From Mycobacterium sp. 1423905.2 (lineage in GTDB: Bacteria > Actinomycetota > Actinomycetes > Mycobacteriales > Mycobacteriaceae): 35,443 nt of DNA. Each line of letters opens with the position of its first letter. Position 1 is the stretch's first letter. This document shows, piece after piece, positions 24,011 to 32,002 of this stretch. The notes under the pieces are model-generated. The model worked only from the letters and a program-made list of their open reading frames with translations, searched no databases and was not told where the DNA came from. Position numbers and translations under genes: made by a program. The DNA is taken from assembly GCF_001673155.1 (NCBI RefSeq), contig NZ_LZLE01000242.1, forward strand, positions 1 to 35,443. The letters are read 5' to 3'.

Positions 24011-24373
24011 TCAGGGCACCCGCGTCCAGGGTTGGCAGTTCTGTGACTCGAATGCTTTTACCGCGGTGTTGACGTTGGCATACATCGGACCGACGGAGGT
24101 ATTCGTTTGCAGGACATGATCCCTGCTCGCGTCCGGGGTGCTGTAGGTGAACCAGGAACACATGGAGTCTTGGGTCGGCACATCGTTGATCCACACCGTC
24201 CAGTTCGAACCTGACCCACCCGTGTGGTACAGGCCCGGGGCGATGTCAGGACCGACGAGGAAGACTCCGTTGCCGGGAATTTCGTCCAGGGGTTCGGCAC
24301 CGGCCGGCGGCGCGCAGGCAATCGCCACTACCGACGCAACCAACGTCGCCGCTGCGCGAAGCTTTCGGGGCAT
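24011..24373 (-). CDS. Small secreted protein of unknown function
   Basis: A 120-residue exported protein. It begins with a basic n-region (M-P-R-K-L-R), a hydrophobic stretch (7-19) and a cleavage site A-G-A|E at 26-27. Cys20 in V-A-I-A-C loosely fits a lipobox, so a lipoprotein is possible. The mature part has the actinobacterial pattern G-x-F-x-V-G-x-D-I-x-P-G-x-Y (about 35-49), found in small exported proteins of unknown role. It has two further cysteines, Cys72 and Cys114 or nearby, which could form a disulfide. GAGGAG lies a few bases before the ATG at 24373; a longer in-frame start exists but has no ribosome site and would hide the signal peptide. It is convergent with tetR and not obviously part of the pathway. 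Confidence 0.8.
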   Translation of the reverse strand: MPRKLRAAATLVASVVAIACAPPAGAEPLDEIPGNGVFLVGPDIAPGLYHTGGSGSNWTVWINDVPTQDSMCSWFTYSTPDASRDHVLQTNTSVGPMYANVNTAVKAFESQNCQPWTRVP

Positions 24374-24440
24374 GTCTCCTCGATCTGTGTTGCCCCCTTG
24401 ACATGGCAGCCTATGTCCAGGCGGACTCGAGATACAACAG

Positions 24441-25133
24441 CTAGTCAGCCGTCGAAGGACCCGCATCGACGACCACCCCACGCGCGGTGAGGTGGTCGAT
24501 CAACGGAACGGCCCCCGCGGCAAGATGTTCAGACATCGCCGCCCGGGCGAGGTCGGCGTCGCGCTTCTTCAATGCGGACAGGATGCGGCGATGATCCCTC
24601 ATCGATTGTTCGGGCCAGCCTTCGATGGCGGGAAACACCGATTCCGGTGCGTAGCGGGTGATCTGCGACATCAGCTGGGCGAGTTTCGGAGATTCTGCGG
24701 CGACATTGATGGCCCGGTGGAATTGGTGGTTGAGCCGCACCGTCCGCTCGTCACCGTCAGCGGCATAGGCGTCCTCGAGTTCGGCCTGGATCTCCTTGAG
24801 TTCACGGAGTTGCTCTTCGCTGATGTTGAGCGCGGCCCGTGCCGCGAGTTCGCCCCCGACGTGCGCTTGCACATTCGCCACATCGGTGACGTCACGACCG
24901 GTCACCGGCAACACCATGAAACCCCGCCGGGGTTGTTGGGCGATCAAGCCTTCCCCGCGCAACGCGAAGAGCGCCTCCCGTACGGGGGTGACACTGATGC
25001 CCAGCTCGGCGGCCAATTGGTCCAGTCGGACGTAGGACCCTGCAGCGTAGGTGCCGTCGAATATCCGCCGGCGGATGAAGCGCGCGACATCGTCGGAAAG
25101 TTGGGGTCGCGCAGCGAAATCCGGAACGGTCAT
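24441..25133 (-). CDS. GntR-family regulator with FCD ligand domain
   Basis: A 230-residue FadR-subfamily regulator. The winged helix-turn-helix is at about 11-78 (I-F-D-G-T-Y-A-A-G-S, then S-V-T-P-V-R-E-A-L). The all-helical FCD domain (about 85-215) includes N-H-Q-F-H-R-A-I and D-H-R-R-I-L-S-A-L, where the family places metal- and ligand-binding histidines. Such proteins sense acids or acyl-CoAs. The ATG at 25133 comes two bases after the acyl-CoA dehydrogenase stop, so it is the last gene of the five-gene leftward operon starting at 29524. The palindrome in that operon's promoter (29570-29588) is the natural candidate operator. Confidence 0.92.
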   Translation of the reverse strand: MTVPDFAARPQLSDDVARFIRRRIFDGTYAAGSYVRLDQLAAELGISVTPVREALFALRGEGLIAQQPRRGFMVLPVTGRDVTDVANVQAHVGGELAARAALNISEEQLRELKEIQAELEDAYAADGDERTVRLNHQFHRAINVAAESPKLAQLMSQITRYAPESVFPAIEGWPEQSMRDHRRILSALKKRDADLARAAMSEHLAAGAVPLIDHLTARGVVVDAGPSTAD

Positions 25134-25135
25134 AA

Positions 25136-26329
25136 TCAAACCTGGTATTCGGCGAGCAATCGCTTGCTGATGATCGACTTTTGAATTTCGCTGGTGCCCT
25201 CGCCGATCAGCAGAAACGGCGCGTCGCGCATCAGCCGCTCGATCTCGTACTCCTTGGAGTACCCGTAGCCGCCATGGATCCGGAAGCTCTGCTGGGTCAC
25301 TTCGGTGCAGTATTCGCTCGCAAGGTATTTCGCCATCCCAGCCGCAACGTCGTTGCGTTCGCCGGAGTCTTTGAGCCGCGCCGCGTTGACCATCATCAGG
25401 TGCGCCGCTTCTACTTTGGTCGCCATCTCGGCCAGTTGGAACGCAATGGCTTGATGCTCGGCGATAGGCCGACCGAAGGTGTGCCGTTGCTGGGCATAAC
25501 GGACCGCCAACTCGAAGGCTCGGACGGCGACGCCGCACGCGCGCGCCGACACGTTGACCCGGCCTACCTCGATCCCGTCCATCATCTGGAAAAAGCCTTT
25601 CCCAGGGGTTCCGCCGAGGATGTCGTCGGCGCCGGCTCGGTAGCCGTCGAAGATGAATTCCGTTGTTTCGATTCCCTTGTAGCCGAGTTTGTCGATCTTG
25701 CCCGGAATCACCAACCCCGGCGCCACCTCCCCGAACCCGACCGGCTTCTCGACCAGGAATGCGGTCAGATTGCGGTGCGGCTTGTCCGAGCCTTCATCGG
25801 TGCGCACCAGCACCGCGACCAGAGTCGAAGTGGCGCCGTTGGTCAGCCACATTTTTTGTCCGTTGATGACGTAGGTGCCATCGGATTCTCGCTGTGCGCG
25901 CGTCCGGATGGCGGCGACATCCGAGCCCAACTCCGGTTCGGACATCGAGAATGCGCCACGCGCCTCGCCTGCGGCCATGCGAGGTAAGAAGCGCTGCTTC
26001 TGCGCGTCGGTGCCATGCTGACGCAGCATGTACGCCACGATGAAGTGCGTGTTGAGCACACCCGACACGCTCATCCAGCCACGCGCAAGTTCTTCCACAC
26101 ACAGCGCGTAGGTGAGCAGCGACTCCCCGAGGCCGCCGTATTCCTGCGGGATCATCAAACCGAACAGTCCCATGTCGCGCATCTGGTCGACGATGTCCTG
26201 CGGGTAGGTGTCGGAGCGCTCCAACTGCGGCGCGTTGGGAATGATCTCCTTCTCGACGAATTGACGTACCGTCGCGATTATCTCGGTCTGAAACTCGGTC
26301 AGGCCAAGTGTCTGGGCAAGTCTGGTCAT
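25136..26329 (-). CDS. Acyl-CoA dehydrogenase (canonical homotetrameric type)
   Basis: A 397-residue flavoprotein with all usual marks: S-M-S-E-P-E-L-G-S-D (about 132-141), W-L-T-N-G and the C-terminal catalytic Glu377 in I-G-E-G-T-S-E-I-Q. It should form trans-2-enoyl-CoA and pass electrons to electron-transfer flavoprotein. I start at the ATG at 26329, with AAAGGGAG 7 bases upstream; the longer reading from 26359 overlaps the preceding gene and is less likely. It lies between the CoA-transferase and the GntR gene. It differs from the heteromeric FadE pair at 13866-16133 and looks suited to ordinary acyl chains. Confidence 0.94.
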   Translation of the reverse strand: MTRLAQTLGLTEFQTEIIATVRQFVEKEIIPNAPQLERSDTYPQDIVDQMRDMGLFGLMIPQEYGGLGESLLTYALCVEELARGWMSVSGVLNTHFIVAYMLRQHGTDAQKQRFLPRMAAGEARGAFSMSEPELGSDVAAIRTRAQRESDGTYVINGQKMWLTNGATSTLVAVLVRTDEGSDKPHRNLTAFLVEKPVGFGEVAPGLVIPGKIDKLGYKGIETTEFIFDGYRAGADDILGGTPGKGFFQMMDGIEVGRVNVSARACGVAVRAFELAVRYAQQRHTFGRPIAEHQAIAFQLAEMATKVEAAHLMMVNAARLKDSGERNDVAAGMAKYLASEYCTEVTQQSFRIHGGYGYSKEYEIERLMRDAPFLLIGEGTSEIQKSIISKRLLAEYQV

Positions 26330-26348
26330 CGGCTGCTCCCTTTCCGGC

Positions 26349-27548
26349 TCAACAGGCAATCGTGTTGGCGCTCGTCAAGCGAGCGATGTCGGGTTCGGTC
26401 AACCCGAGGTACTGGCTGAGGATGTCGGCGGTGTCTTGCCCCAGAGCCGGTGCCGGGCCGCTGCGCGGGTGAGCGCCGTCGAACTCAGCGGGCAGGCCGG
26501 GAGCCAGATACTCACCGACGCCGGGTTGATCTAGCGGGGAAAACAGCTTGTTGGCAACGACTTTAGGGTCTTGCGCGGTCTGCGCGAAGGTTCGGTAACG
26601 CTCAACCAAGACGGTGGTCCCGGATAGCGCCGCAGTGATCTCGTCGGCCGTGTGATCGGTGAACCAAGTGGCGAACAAGCCGGAGAGGACGTCGCGGTAG
26701 CGGTACCGGTCGCCCTCGCCCGCGAAGTCGACGCCCAGCGCCTCGGCCAAAGCCGAAACCGCCGCCCCGGTGCCCGTCACCTCGACCAGATCGCGGAAGT
26801 GCCGGCCGGTCAAGGTGACCACCATGAACCTGGCTCCGTCGCGACTGACGAAGTCCTGGCCGTACTGGCCATAGATGGCGTTGCCCAATCGCTGTCGTTG
26901 GGTTCCGTTCACCTGAGGCTCGGTCAACCATCCCAGGTTCCCCGCCGTGGCCAACGCGACGTCTTCCAATGCCAGGCGCACCCGTGCCCCCACACCCGAT
27001 TGCTCTCGGCGCCGGACCGCGGCGACGACAGCGAGCGCGGCGTACAGGCCGCAACAGACGTCCCAGGCCGGCAGCACATGATTGACCGGACCGTCATGAT
27101 CAACCGGGCCGGTGACGAGCGGGAAACCAGTCGCCGCGTTCACCGTGTAGTCGACTCCGGTGGAGCCGTCGCCGCGGCCGAGCAGCTGCACGAGTATCAC
27201 GTCGGAACGCTTGCCCGCCAACACGTCGTGACCCAGCCAGGGCAAGGCGGTATTGGTGACGACGATGCCGTCGCCTTCGGCGATCAGCCGCTGCACCAAG
27301 TGTTGGCCGTCGGTCGAGCGCAGATCGATGGTCGCCGAAAGCTTCCCCTTGTTCAGGCCGGTCCAATAGATTGACGTGCCGCTCGCCGCCAGCGGCCACC
27401 GCTGCACGTCGGAGGCTCCACCGATCGGGTCGATCCGGATCACCTGTGCGCCAAGTTGGTTCAGAGTCAAGCCGCACAAAGGTGCGGCGACGAAGCTCGA
27501 TACCTCGACAACAGTGAGGCCGGCCAGAGGCAGTCCGAGACTGGTCAC
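26349..27548 (-). CDS. Class III (CaiB/BaiF-type) CoA-transferase
   Basis: A 399-residue family III CoA-transferase that moves CoA between carboxylic acids without ATP. The catalytic aspartate is Asp163 in P-A-W-D-V-C-C-G, following the typical A-T-G-F...T-G stretch (139-147). I start at the GTG at 27548, which overlaps the thiolase stop as GTGA. Family members activate carnitine, bile acids, or 2-methylacyl acids, and the racemase AMACR is a relative. The setting with thiolase, SDR and acyl-CoA dehydrogenase fits activation of an acid by CoA exchange in place of a FadD. Confidence 0.92.
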   Translation of the reverse strand: MTSLGLPLAGLTVVEVSSFVAAPLCGLTLNQLGAQVIRIDPIGGASDVQRWPLAASGTSIYWTGLNKGKLSATIDLRSTDGQHLVQRLIAEGDGIVVTNTALPWLGHDVLAGKRSDVILVQLLGRGDGSTGVDYTVNAATGFPLVTGPVDHDGPVNHVLPAWDVCCGLYAALAVVAAVRRREQSGVGARVRLALEDVALATAGNLGWLTEPQVNGTQRQRLGNAIYGQYGQDFVSRDGARFMVVTLTGRHFRDLVEVTGTGAAVSALAEALGVDFAGEGDRYRYRDVLSGLFATWFTDHTADEITAALSGTTVLVERYRTFAQTAQDPKVVANKLFSPLDQPGVGEYLAPGLPAEFDGAHPRSGPAPALGQDTADILSQYLGLTEPDIARLTSANTIAC

Positions 27549-28762
27549 GCCGGCGTGACCCGCTCGAAGACCCCAGCGAGCCCTTGACCGCCGCCGATGC
27601 ACATGGTTTCCAATCCGTACCGTGCCTGCCGGCGATCGAGCTCACGCGCCAGACTGGCCAGCATGCGTCCGCCGGTCGCACCGACCGGGTGGCCCAAAGA
27701 GATACCGGAGCCGTGGACGTTGGTGCGTTCGTGGTCGGCGGCACCGAAGTGCCATTCCCGCATCACCGCGAGGGCTTGAACGGCGAACGCCTCGTTCAAC
27801 TCGATCAGATCCATGTCGCTCAATTTCAAGCCGGCTTTGCCGAGCGCGACGTCGGTGGCGGGCACCGGTCCAATGCCCATGATGTTGGGCGCTACGCCCG
27901 CTGATGCCCAGGACACCATGCGCACCAACGGTGTCAACCCGTGCTCGGCGGCTTTGTCCGGTGTGGTGACGATACACATTGCCGCGGCGTCGTTTTGACC
28001 GCTGGCGTTGCCGGCGGTGACGGTGGCTTCCGGATCATCTTTTACCAGAACCGGTTTCAGCTTTCCCAGCGACTCGATCGTGGTGTCGGCCCGCGGATGT
28101 TCGTCGGTGTCGATCAGGTCATCACCGTGCCGGGTGGCTACCGCAACGGGAATTATTTCCTCGGCCAGAATGCCATCCTTCTGCGCCGCCACCGCGCGAT
28201 GGTGTGAGCGCACCGCCAACTCGTCTTGTTCTTGGCGCGAGATCCCGTACTGGCGGCGCAGGTTCTCCGCGGTCTCGAGCATGCCCCCGGGAACGGGGTG
28301 GTGGCGCCCGCCGGCGGTGGTGCGCCCCCGCGCTAGTCCGTCGTGTACGCGTACGCCGGATCGTGCCGCCCCCCAACGCATGTCGGTGGAGTAGAAGGGG
28401 ACGTTGCTCATACTTTCGCAGCCGCCGGCGATGACGACGTCGTTATCGCCGGCGCTGACCTGCAGGCAGGCCTGGATGACCGCTTGCAGACCCGACCCGC
28501 ACCGACGGTCTAGCTGCATACCGGGCACGGTCACCGGTAGGCCGGCATCCAGGGCCACCACCCGCCCGATGGCCGGCGCTTCACTGCTGGGATAGCAGTG
28601 CCCGAGGATGACGTCTTGCACCGCCTCGGGGGCAAGGCCGGTTCGTTCGAGGAGCCCCCGCAGGGCGGCGACGGCGAGGTCGCCGGCGCTCAACGACTTG
28701 AACATTCCACCGTAGCGGCCGATCGGTGTCCGCACGGGTTCGCAGATGACGGCTTCTCGCAT
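27545..28762 (-). CDS. Acetyl-CoA acetyltransferase/3-ketoacyl-CoA thiolase
   Basis: A 405-residue thiolase. The nucleophile is Cys88 in D-R-R-C-G-S-G. Conserved N-E-A-F lies near 323, the active histidine is near 358 in G-H-P-V-G-A-T-G, and the second cysteine is near 388 in C-I-G-G-G-Q-G. It cleaves 3-ketoacyl-CoA to acetyl-CoA and a shortened acyl-CoA. I start at the ATG at 28762, with AGGTGG 8 bases upstream; a GTG at 28774 is too close to the SDR stop to have its own ribosome site. It is the only thiolase in the window and could serve the products of both gene blocks. Confidence 0.95.
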   Translation of the reverse strand: MREAVICEPVRTPIGRYGGMFKSLSAGDLAVAALRGLLERTGLAPEAVQDVILGHCYPSSEAPAIGRVVALDAGLPVTVPGMQLDRRCGSGLQAVIQACLQVSAGDNDVVIAGGCESMSNVPFYSTDMRWGAARSGVRVHDGLARGRTTAGGRHHPVPGGMLETAENLRRQYGISRQEQDELAVRSHHRAVAAQKDGILAEEIIPVAVATRHGDDLIDTDEHPRADTTIESLGKLKPVLVKDDPEATVTAGNASGQNDAAAMCIVTTPDKAAEHGLTPLVRMVSWASAGVAPNIMGIGPVPATDVALGKAGLKLSDMDLIELNEAFAVQALAVMREWHFGAADHERTNVHGSGISLGHPVGATGGRMLASLARELDRRQARYGLETMCIGGGQGLAGVFERVTPA

Positions 28763-28774
28763 GCGATGTACCAC

Positions 28775-29524
28775 CTAGATGTGCCGGCCGCCAGTGACAT
28801 CCATGACGGTTCCGGTCATGTAGGACGATAGGTCGGACGCCAGGAACAGTGCGACGCTGGCGACCTCGCGCGGCTCACCGGCGCGGCCCATCGGAATCTC
28901 GGCTACCTTCGAGTCCCAGATGCGCTGGGGCATCGCTTCGGTCATCGCGGAACGAATCAACCCGGGAGCGATGGCGTTGACCCGAATGCCCAGGTAAGCA
29001 AGCTCTTTGGCGGCGGCCTTGGTCATGCCCACGATTCCGGCCTTGGCTGCTGAGTAATTGGTCTGACCGATCATTCCGACCTTGCCTGAGACCGACGACA
29101 TGTTGACGATGGCGCCGCGCTTGTTCTCGCGCATGATCGCCGCGGCCAGACGGGTGCCGTTCCATGTTCCCTTCAAGTGCACGTCGATGACTTGGTCGAA
29201 CTGTTCCTCGGTCATCTTGCGCATGGTGGCGTCGCGGGTGATTCCGGCGTTGTTGACCATGATGTCCAGAGAGCCGAATCGGTCGACGGCGGTCTGAATC
29301 AGTGCCTGCATCTCGTCGGCCTGGGTCACATTGCAGCGCACCGCCAGCGCTACGTCGTCACCGCCGAGCTGCTTGGCAGCGGCTTGGGTGGCCTCGAGAT
29401 TGAGGTCACCCAGTACCACCCGAGCGCCCTCGGCGATGAATCGTTCTGCGATGGCCAGTCCGAGGCCTTGTGCACCGCCGGTGATCACCGCGGTTTGACC
29501 GTTGAGCAACGACACCTCTATCAC
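28775..29524 (-). CDS. FabG-like short-chain dehydrogenase (3-oxoacyl/3-hydroxyacyl type)
   Basis: A 249-residue SDR close to the FabG form: the loop T-G-G-A-Q-G-L-G near the N terminus, N-N-A-G-I-T-R-D, the catalytic serine in N-M-S-S-V-S-G, Y-S-A-A-K, and the R-x-G-E-P and S-S-Y-M-T-G endings. With a thiolase and an acyl-CoA dehydrogenase downstream it probably oxidises 3-hydroxyacyl-CoA. I take the GTG at 29524 (GAGGGG just upstream, tight spacing). A GTG 12 bases further in is an alternative. It is the first gene of the GntR-ended operon and is divergent from the acyl-CoA dehydrogenase at 29639. Confidence 0.92.
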   Translation of the reverse strand: MIEVSLLNGQTAVITGGAQGLGLAIAERFIAEGARVVLGDLNLEATQAAAKQLGGDDVALAVRCNVTQADEMQALIQTAVDRFGSLDIMVNNAGITRDATMRKMTEEQFDQVIDVHLKGTWNGTRLAAAIMRENKRGAIVNMSSVSGKVGMIGQTNYSAAKAGIVGMTKAAAKELAYLGIRVNAIAPGLIRSAMTEAMPQRIWDSKVAEIPMGRAGEPREVASVALFLASDLSSYMTGTVMDVTGGRHI

Positions 29525-29569
29525 GCACCCCTCACTGTCCCTGGCCCGACCGAGTTCGAACCGTCGAAT

Positions 29570-29588
29570 ATCGTATTTCATATAGGAT
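29570..29588. promoter_or_regulatory. 19-bp palindrome in a divergent promoter, candidate GntR operator
   Basis: ATCGTATTTCATATAGGAT pairs at seven of nine positions around a central base. It sits midway in the 114-base gap between the divergent SDR operon (start 29524) and acyl-CoA dehydrogenase (start 29639), 45-70 bases from each start. It differs from the four TAC...GTA sites. The operon it fronts ends with a GntR/FCD gene, so that protein is the obvious candidate ligand. Confidence 0.5.
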
Positions 29589-29638
29589 CCGGTCGGAGGC
29601 GCGCCCTAGCAGCGGACGACTTGCAGAGGAGCTCATTG

Positions 29639-30817
29639 ATGACAACCGCTGAGGTAACCGAGGTCGCCGACGACGATTTCCGCGACATCCTGGCCCAAAC
29701 CCGGCACTTCGTGCGCACCGCAGTGGTCCCGCGGGAGCAGGAAATACTTGCCGAGGATCGGGTGCCCGACGACCTGCGAGACCAAGCCAAGAAGATGGGC
29801 CTATTCGGATACGCCATCCCACAGCAGTGGGGTGGGCTGGGCTTGAACCTGGTTCAGGACGTCGAGCTGGCCATGGAGTTGGGATACACCTCGTTGGCGG
29901 TGCGGTCGATGTTCGGCACCAACAACGGCATCGCCGGACAGGTGCTGGTCGGCTTCGGCACCGACGAGCAGAAGGCGCGCTGGCTGGAGTCCATGGCCGC
30001 CGGTGACGTCGTCGCTTCGTTCGCGCTCACCGAGCCCGGCGCCGGATCCAACCCGGCAGGCCTGCGGACGAAAGCTGTTCGCGACCAGAACGATTGGGTT
30101 ATTTCCGGCGAGAAGCGATTCATCACCAACGCGCCGGTCGCAAACCTGTTCGTGGTCTTCGCCCGCACTCGCCCCGCCGACGACCAGGGTTCGGGCATCG
30201 CGGTATTCCTGGTGCCTGCCGATGCCGCCGGCGTCGAAGTGAGCGCCAAGGACGCCAAGATGGGCCAGGAAGGCGCCTGGACTGCCGACGTGAACTTCGC
30301 CGATGTTCGCGTCGACGACACGGCGCTGATCGGCGGCAGCGAAGACATCGGCTACCGAGCGGCGCTGACGTCCCTCGCGCGCGGCCGGATTCATATCGCG
30401 GCCATTGCGGTGGGCGCGGCGCAACGCGCGCTGGACGAGTCCCTCACCTACGCGGCAACCGCAACGCAAGGCGGTGTGCCGATCGGCAGTTTTCAGTTGG
30501 TGCAGGCGATGCTGGCCGACCAGCAGACCCAGGTCATGGCCGGCCGCGCGCTGGTGCGGGAAGCCGCCCGGCTATGGGTCTCGAACGAAGACCGGCGGAT
30601 CGCGCCGTCAGCGGCCAAACTGTTCTGCACCGAAATGGCGGGCAAAGTCGCCGATCTCGCAGTGCAGGTGCACGGCGGCAGCGGCTACATGCGCGGCGTC
30701 CCGGTCGAGCGCATCTACCGCGACGTTCGACTGCTGCGGTTGTATGAGGGCACCAGCGAGATCCAGCAACTGATCATCGGATCGAATCTGGTCAAGGCGG
30801 CACAGCGCGCGCTTTAG
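29639..30817 (+). CDS. Acyl-CoA dehydrogenase
   Basis: A 392-residue canonical acyl-CoA dehydrogenase: A-L-T-E-P-G-A-G-S-N (about 125-134), F-I-T-N-A, and the catalytic Glu370 in L-Y-E-G-T-S-E-I-Q. The ATG at 29639 has AGAGGAG 9 bases upstream; reading further upstream would cross the promoter region and the opposing SDR gene. It is divergent from the SDR-thiolase-CoA-transferase-dehydrogenase-GntR operon and probably shares its regulation through the palindrome at 29570. It is convergent with the phosphotransferase gene, leaving about 31 bases without an evident hairpin. Confidence 0.94.
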   Translation: MTTAEVTEVADDDFRDILAQTRHFVRTAVVPREQEILAEDRVPDDLRDQAKKMGLFGYAIPQQWGGLGLNLVQDVELAMELGYTSLAVRSMFGTNNGIAGQVLVGFGTDEQKARWLESMAAGDVVASFALTEPGAGSNPAGLRTKAVRDQNDWVISGEKRFITNAPVANLFVVFARTRPADDQGSGIAVFLVPADAAGVEVSAKDAKMGQEGAWTADVNFADVRVDDTALIGGSEDIGYRAALTSLARGRIHIAAIAVGAAQRALDESLTYAATATQGGVPIGSFQLVQAMLADQQTQVMAGRALVREAARLWVSNEDRRIAPSAAKLFCTEMAGKVADLAVQVHGGSGYMRGVPVERIYRDVRLLRLYEGTSEIQQLIIGSNLVKAAQRAL

Positions 30818-30848
30818 CGCTAGCCGCCGCCGAACGACTGAGCGCGGC

Positions 30849-31925
30849 TCAATCGATCAATTCCAATGTCGCCAGCTCGCGAATCGCCTGGCACCCGCGG
30901 CGAAGCATGGTCAGCACCATGTCGTCGCCGCGCTCGGTCGACGTCGCGAAGGCGAAGCCGAGCGCGGAAATCAACAGCGCCTGCGGCATGCCGAGACGAT
31001 AATCGCGCCAGCACGTCTCGAGGTCGTAGCCGCTCACATCATGCTCGGTCAAGGCCCTGTGGTAGTCAGTCACCAGGTCCTTCTCGACGGCGGCGCGCAA
31101 TGCCGAGTCCAGACTCGTCGCGGTGAAGTACGCCAGGTCCCGTGCCGGAAGGCCGATGCCCAGCGTCTGCCAGTCCACCACGGTGACCCGCGTGCCGTCT
31201 GGGTTGAAGAGCAGGTTGTCCAGACGATAGTCGCCGTGCAGCAAAGAGAATCGATGCGGCTCGGCGCGCAGCCACGGGGCAATCGAATTCATTGTGGTGA
31301 TGAATGTTTCGCGATCGTCATCACTCATGCGGTCGCCCAGCTTCTCCAGCGTGATGGCGGCACTCATCTTGGCCACTTCGCCCAAGCCCATGGCGGACGC
31401 CTCGTCCGGCAGTGGAAACGCGATACCGGGCAGGTCCAGCCAGGAAGGGTCACACCAGCTGGGCCCGTGTAGGCCCGCCAGGGCAACGACGGCCAACCCC
31501 GCTTCCTGCTCACCGCATCCGGCCAGCTGATCGCCCTGCACCGCGGGGGCTTGATCACCGAGCAGCAAGGCGAAATCGAGGGCGTCGTCGGAGATTTCGC
31601 AGTAGTAGCAGTGCGGCGCCGGAACCCGGACCCGGTCGATCACGGAAGTGTAGAACGAGCATTCGCTGCGGTAACCGATAGTCACCCGGTCGCGTACGGT
31701 GTCGTCGTGCGCCGGCAGTTTGATGACGAAGGTGTCCGGCAGATTCCCGGCGTCACCGGTGTATGTCGCAGATACCCGATAGGTGGCGCCAGTTTGTCCG
31801 GTACCTATGGCGGCGACGTCGACCTGCGCTACTTTGACCGGTGTGCAGCGGTCGCTGAGGACGCGTCCAAGCCACGCGGGCGTCACATCGCCGGGAAACC
31901 GGGGAATAGAAGCCAGGGCAGTCAC
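30849..31925 (-). CDS. APH-like phosphotransferase/kinase-family protein
   Basis: A 358-residue member of the aminoglycoside phosphotransferase/choline kinase-like fold. Lys69 in F-V-I-K-L is the ATP-binding lysine. The catalytic loop is L-H-G-D-Y-R-L-D-N-L with Asp232 and Asn237, and the metal-binding Asp251 is in V-V-D-W-Q. Such mycobacterial proteins occur beside acyl-CoA dehydrogenases, where they may phosphorylate a hydroxyl group, as the ACAD10-type kinase domain does for 4-hydroxyacyl-CoA (family knowledge, inference for this gene). An antibiotic-resistance role is not implied. The start is GTG at 31925 with GGAGG 7 bases before it. Confidence 0.88.
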   Translation of the reverse strand: MTALASIPRFPGDVTPAWLGRVLSDRCTPVKVAQVDVAAIGTGQTGATYRVSATYTGDAGNLPDTFVIKLPAHDDTVRDRVTIGYRSECSFYTSVIDRVRVPAPHCYYCEISDDALDFALLLGDQAPAVQGDQLAGCGEQEAGLAVVALAGLHGPSWCDPSWLDLPGIAFPLPDEASAMGLGEVAKMSAAITLEKLGDRMSDDDRETFITTMNSIAPWLRAEPHRFSLLHGDYRLDNLLFNPDGTRVTVVDWQTLGIGLPARDLAYFTATSLDSALRAAVEKDLVTDYHRALTEHDVSGYDLETCWRDYRLGMPQALLISALGFAFATSTERGDDMVLTMLRRGCQAIRELATLELID

Positions 31926-32002
31926 GGCGCGCCTCCACCACGAGTCGGTACGGCCAACTCACCGACTGTAGGCCATACCGGATGAGTTTCGGTCGACGGG
32001 AG

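Noticed and set aside
25134..25538. Extended N terminus for the GntR regulator
   Set aside because: It overlaps the acyl-CoA dehydrogenase coding region; the ATG at 25133 gives the normal FadR-type length.
30849..31925. Aminoglycoside-resistance kinase
   Set aside because: Only the general kinase fold is shared; the setting beside acyl-CoA dehydrogenases favours a metabolic role.
31964..31982. GACTGT-N7-ACCGGA upstream of the phosphotransferase, resembling the TetR palindrome
   Set aside because: The outer bases that define the other sites (TAC...GTA) are changed on both sides, so the match may be chance.
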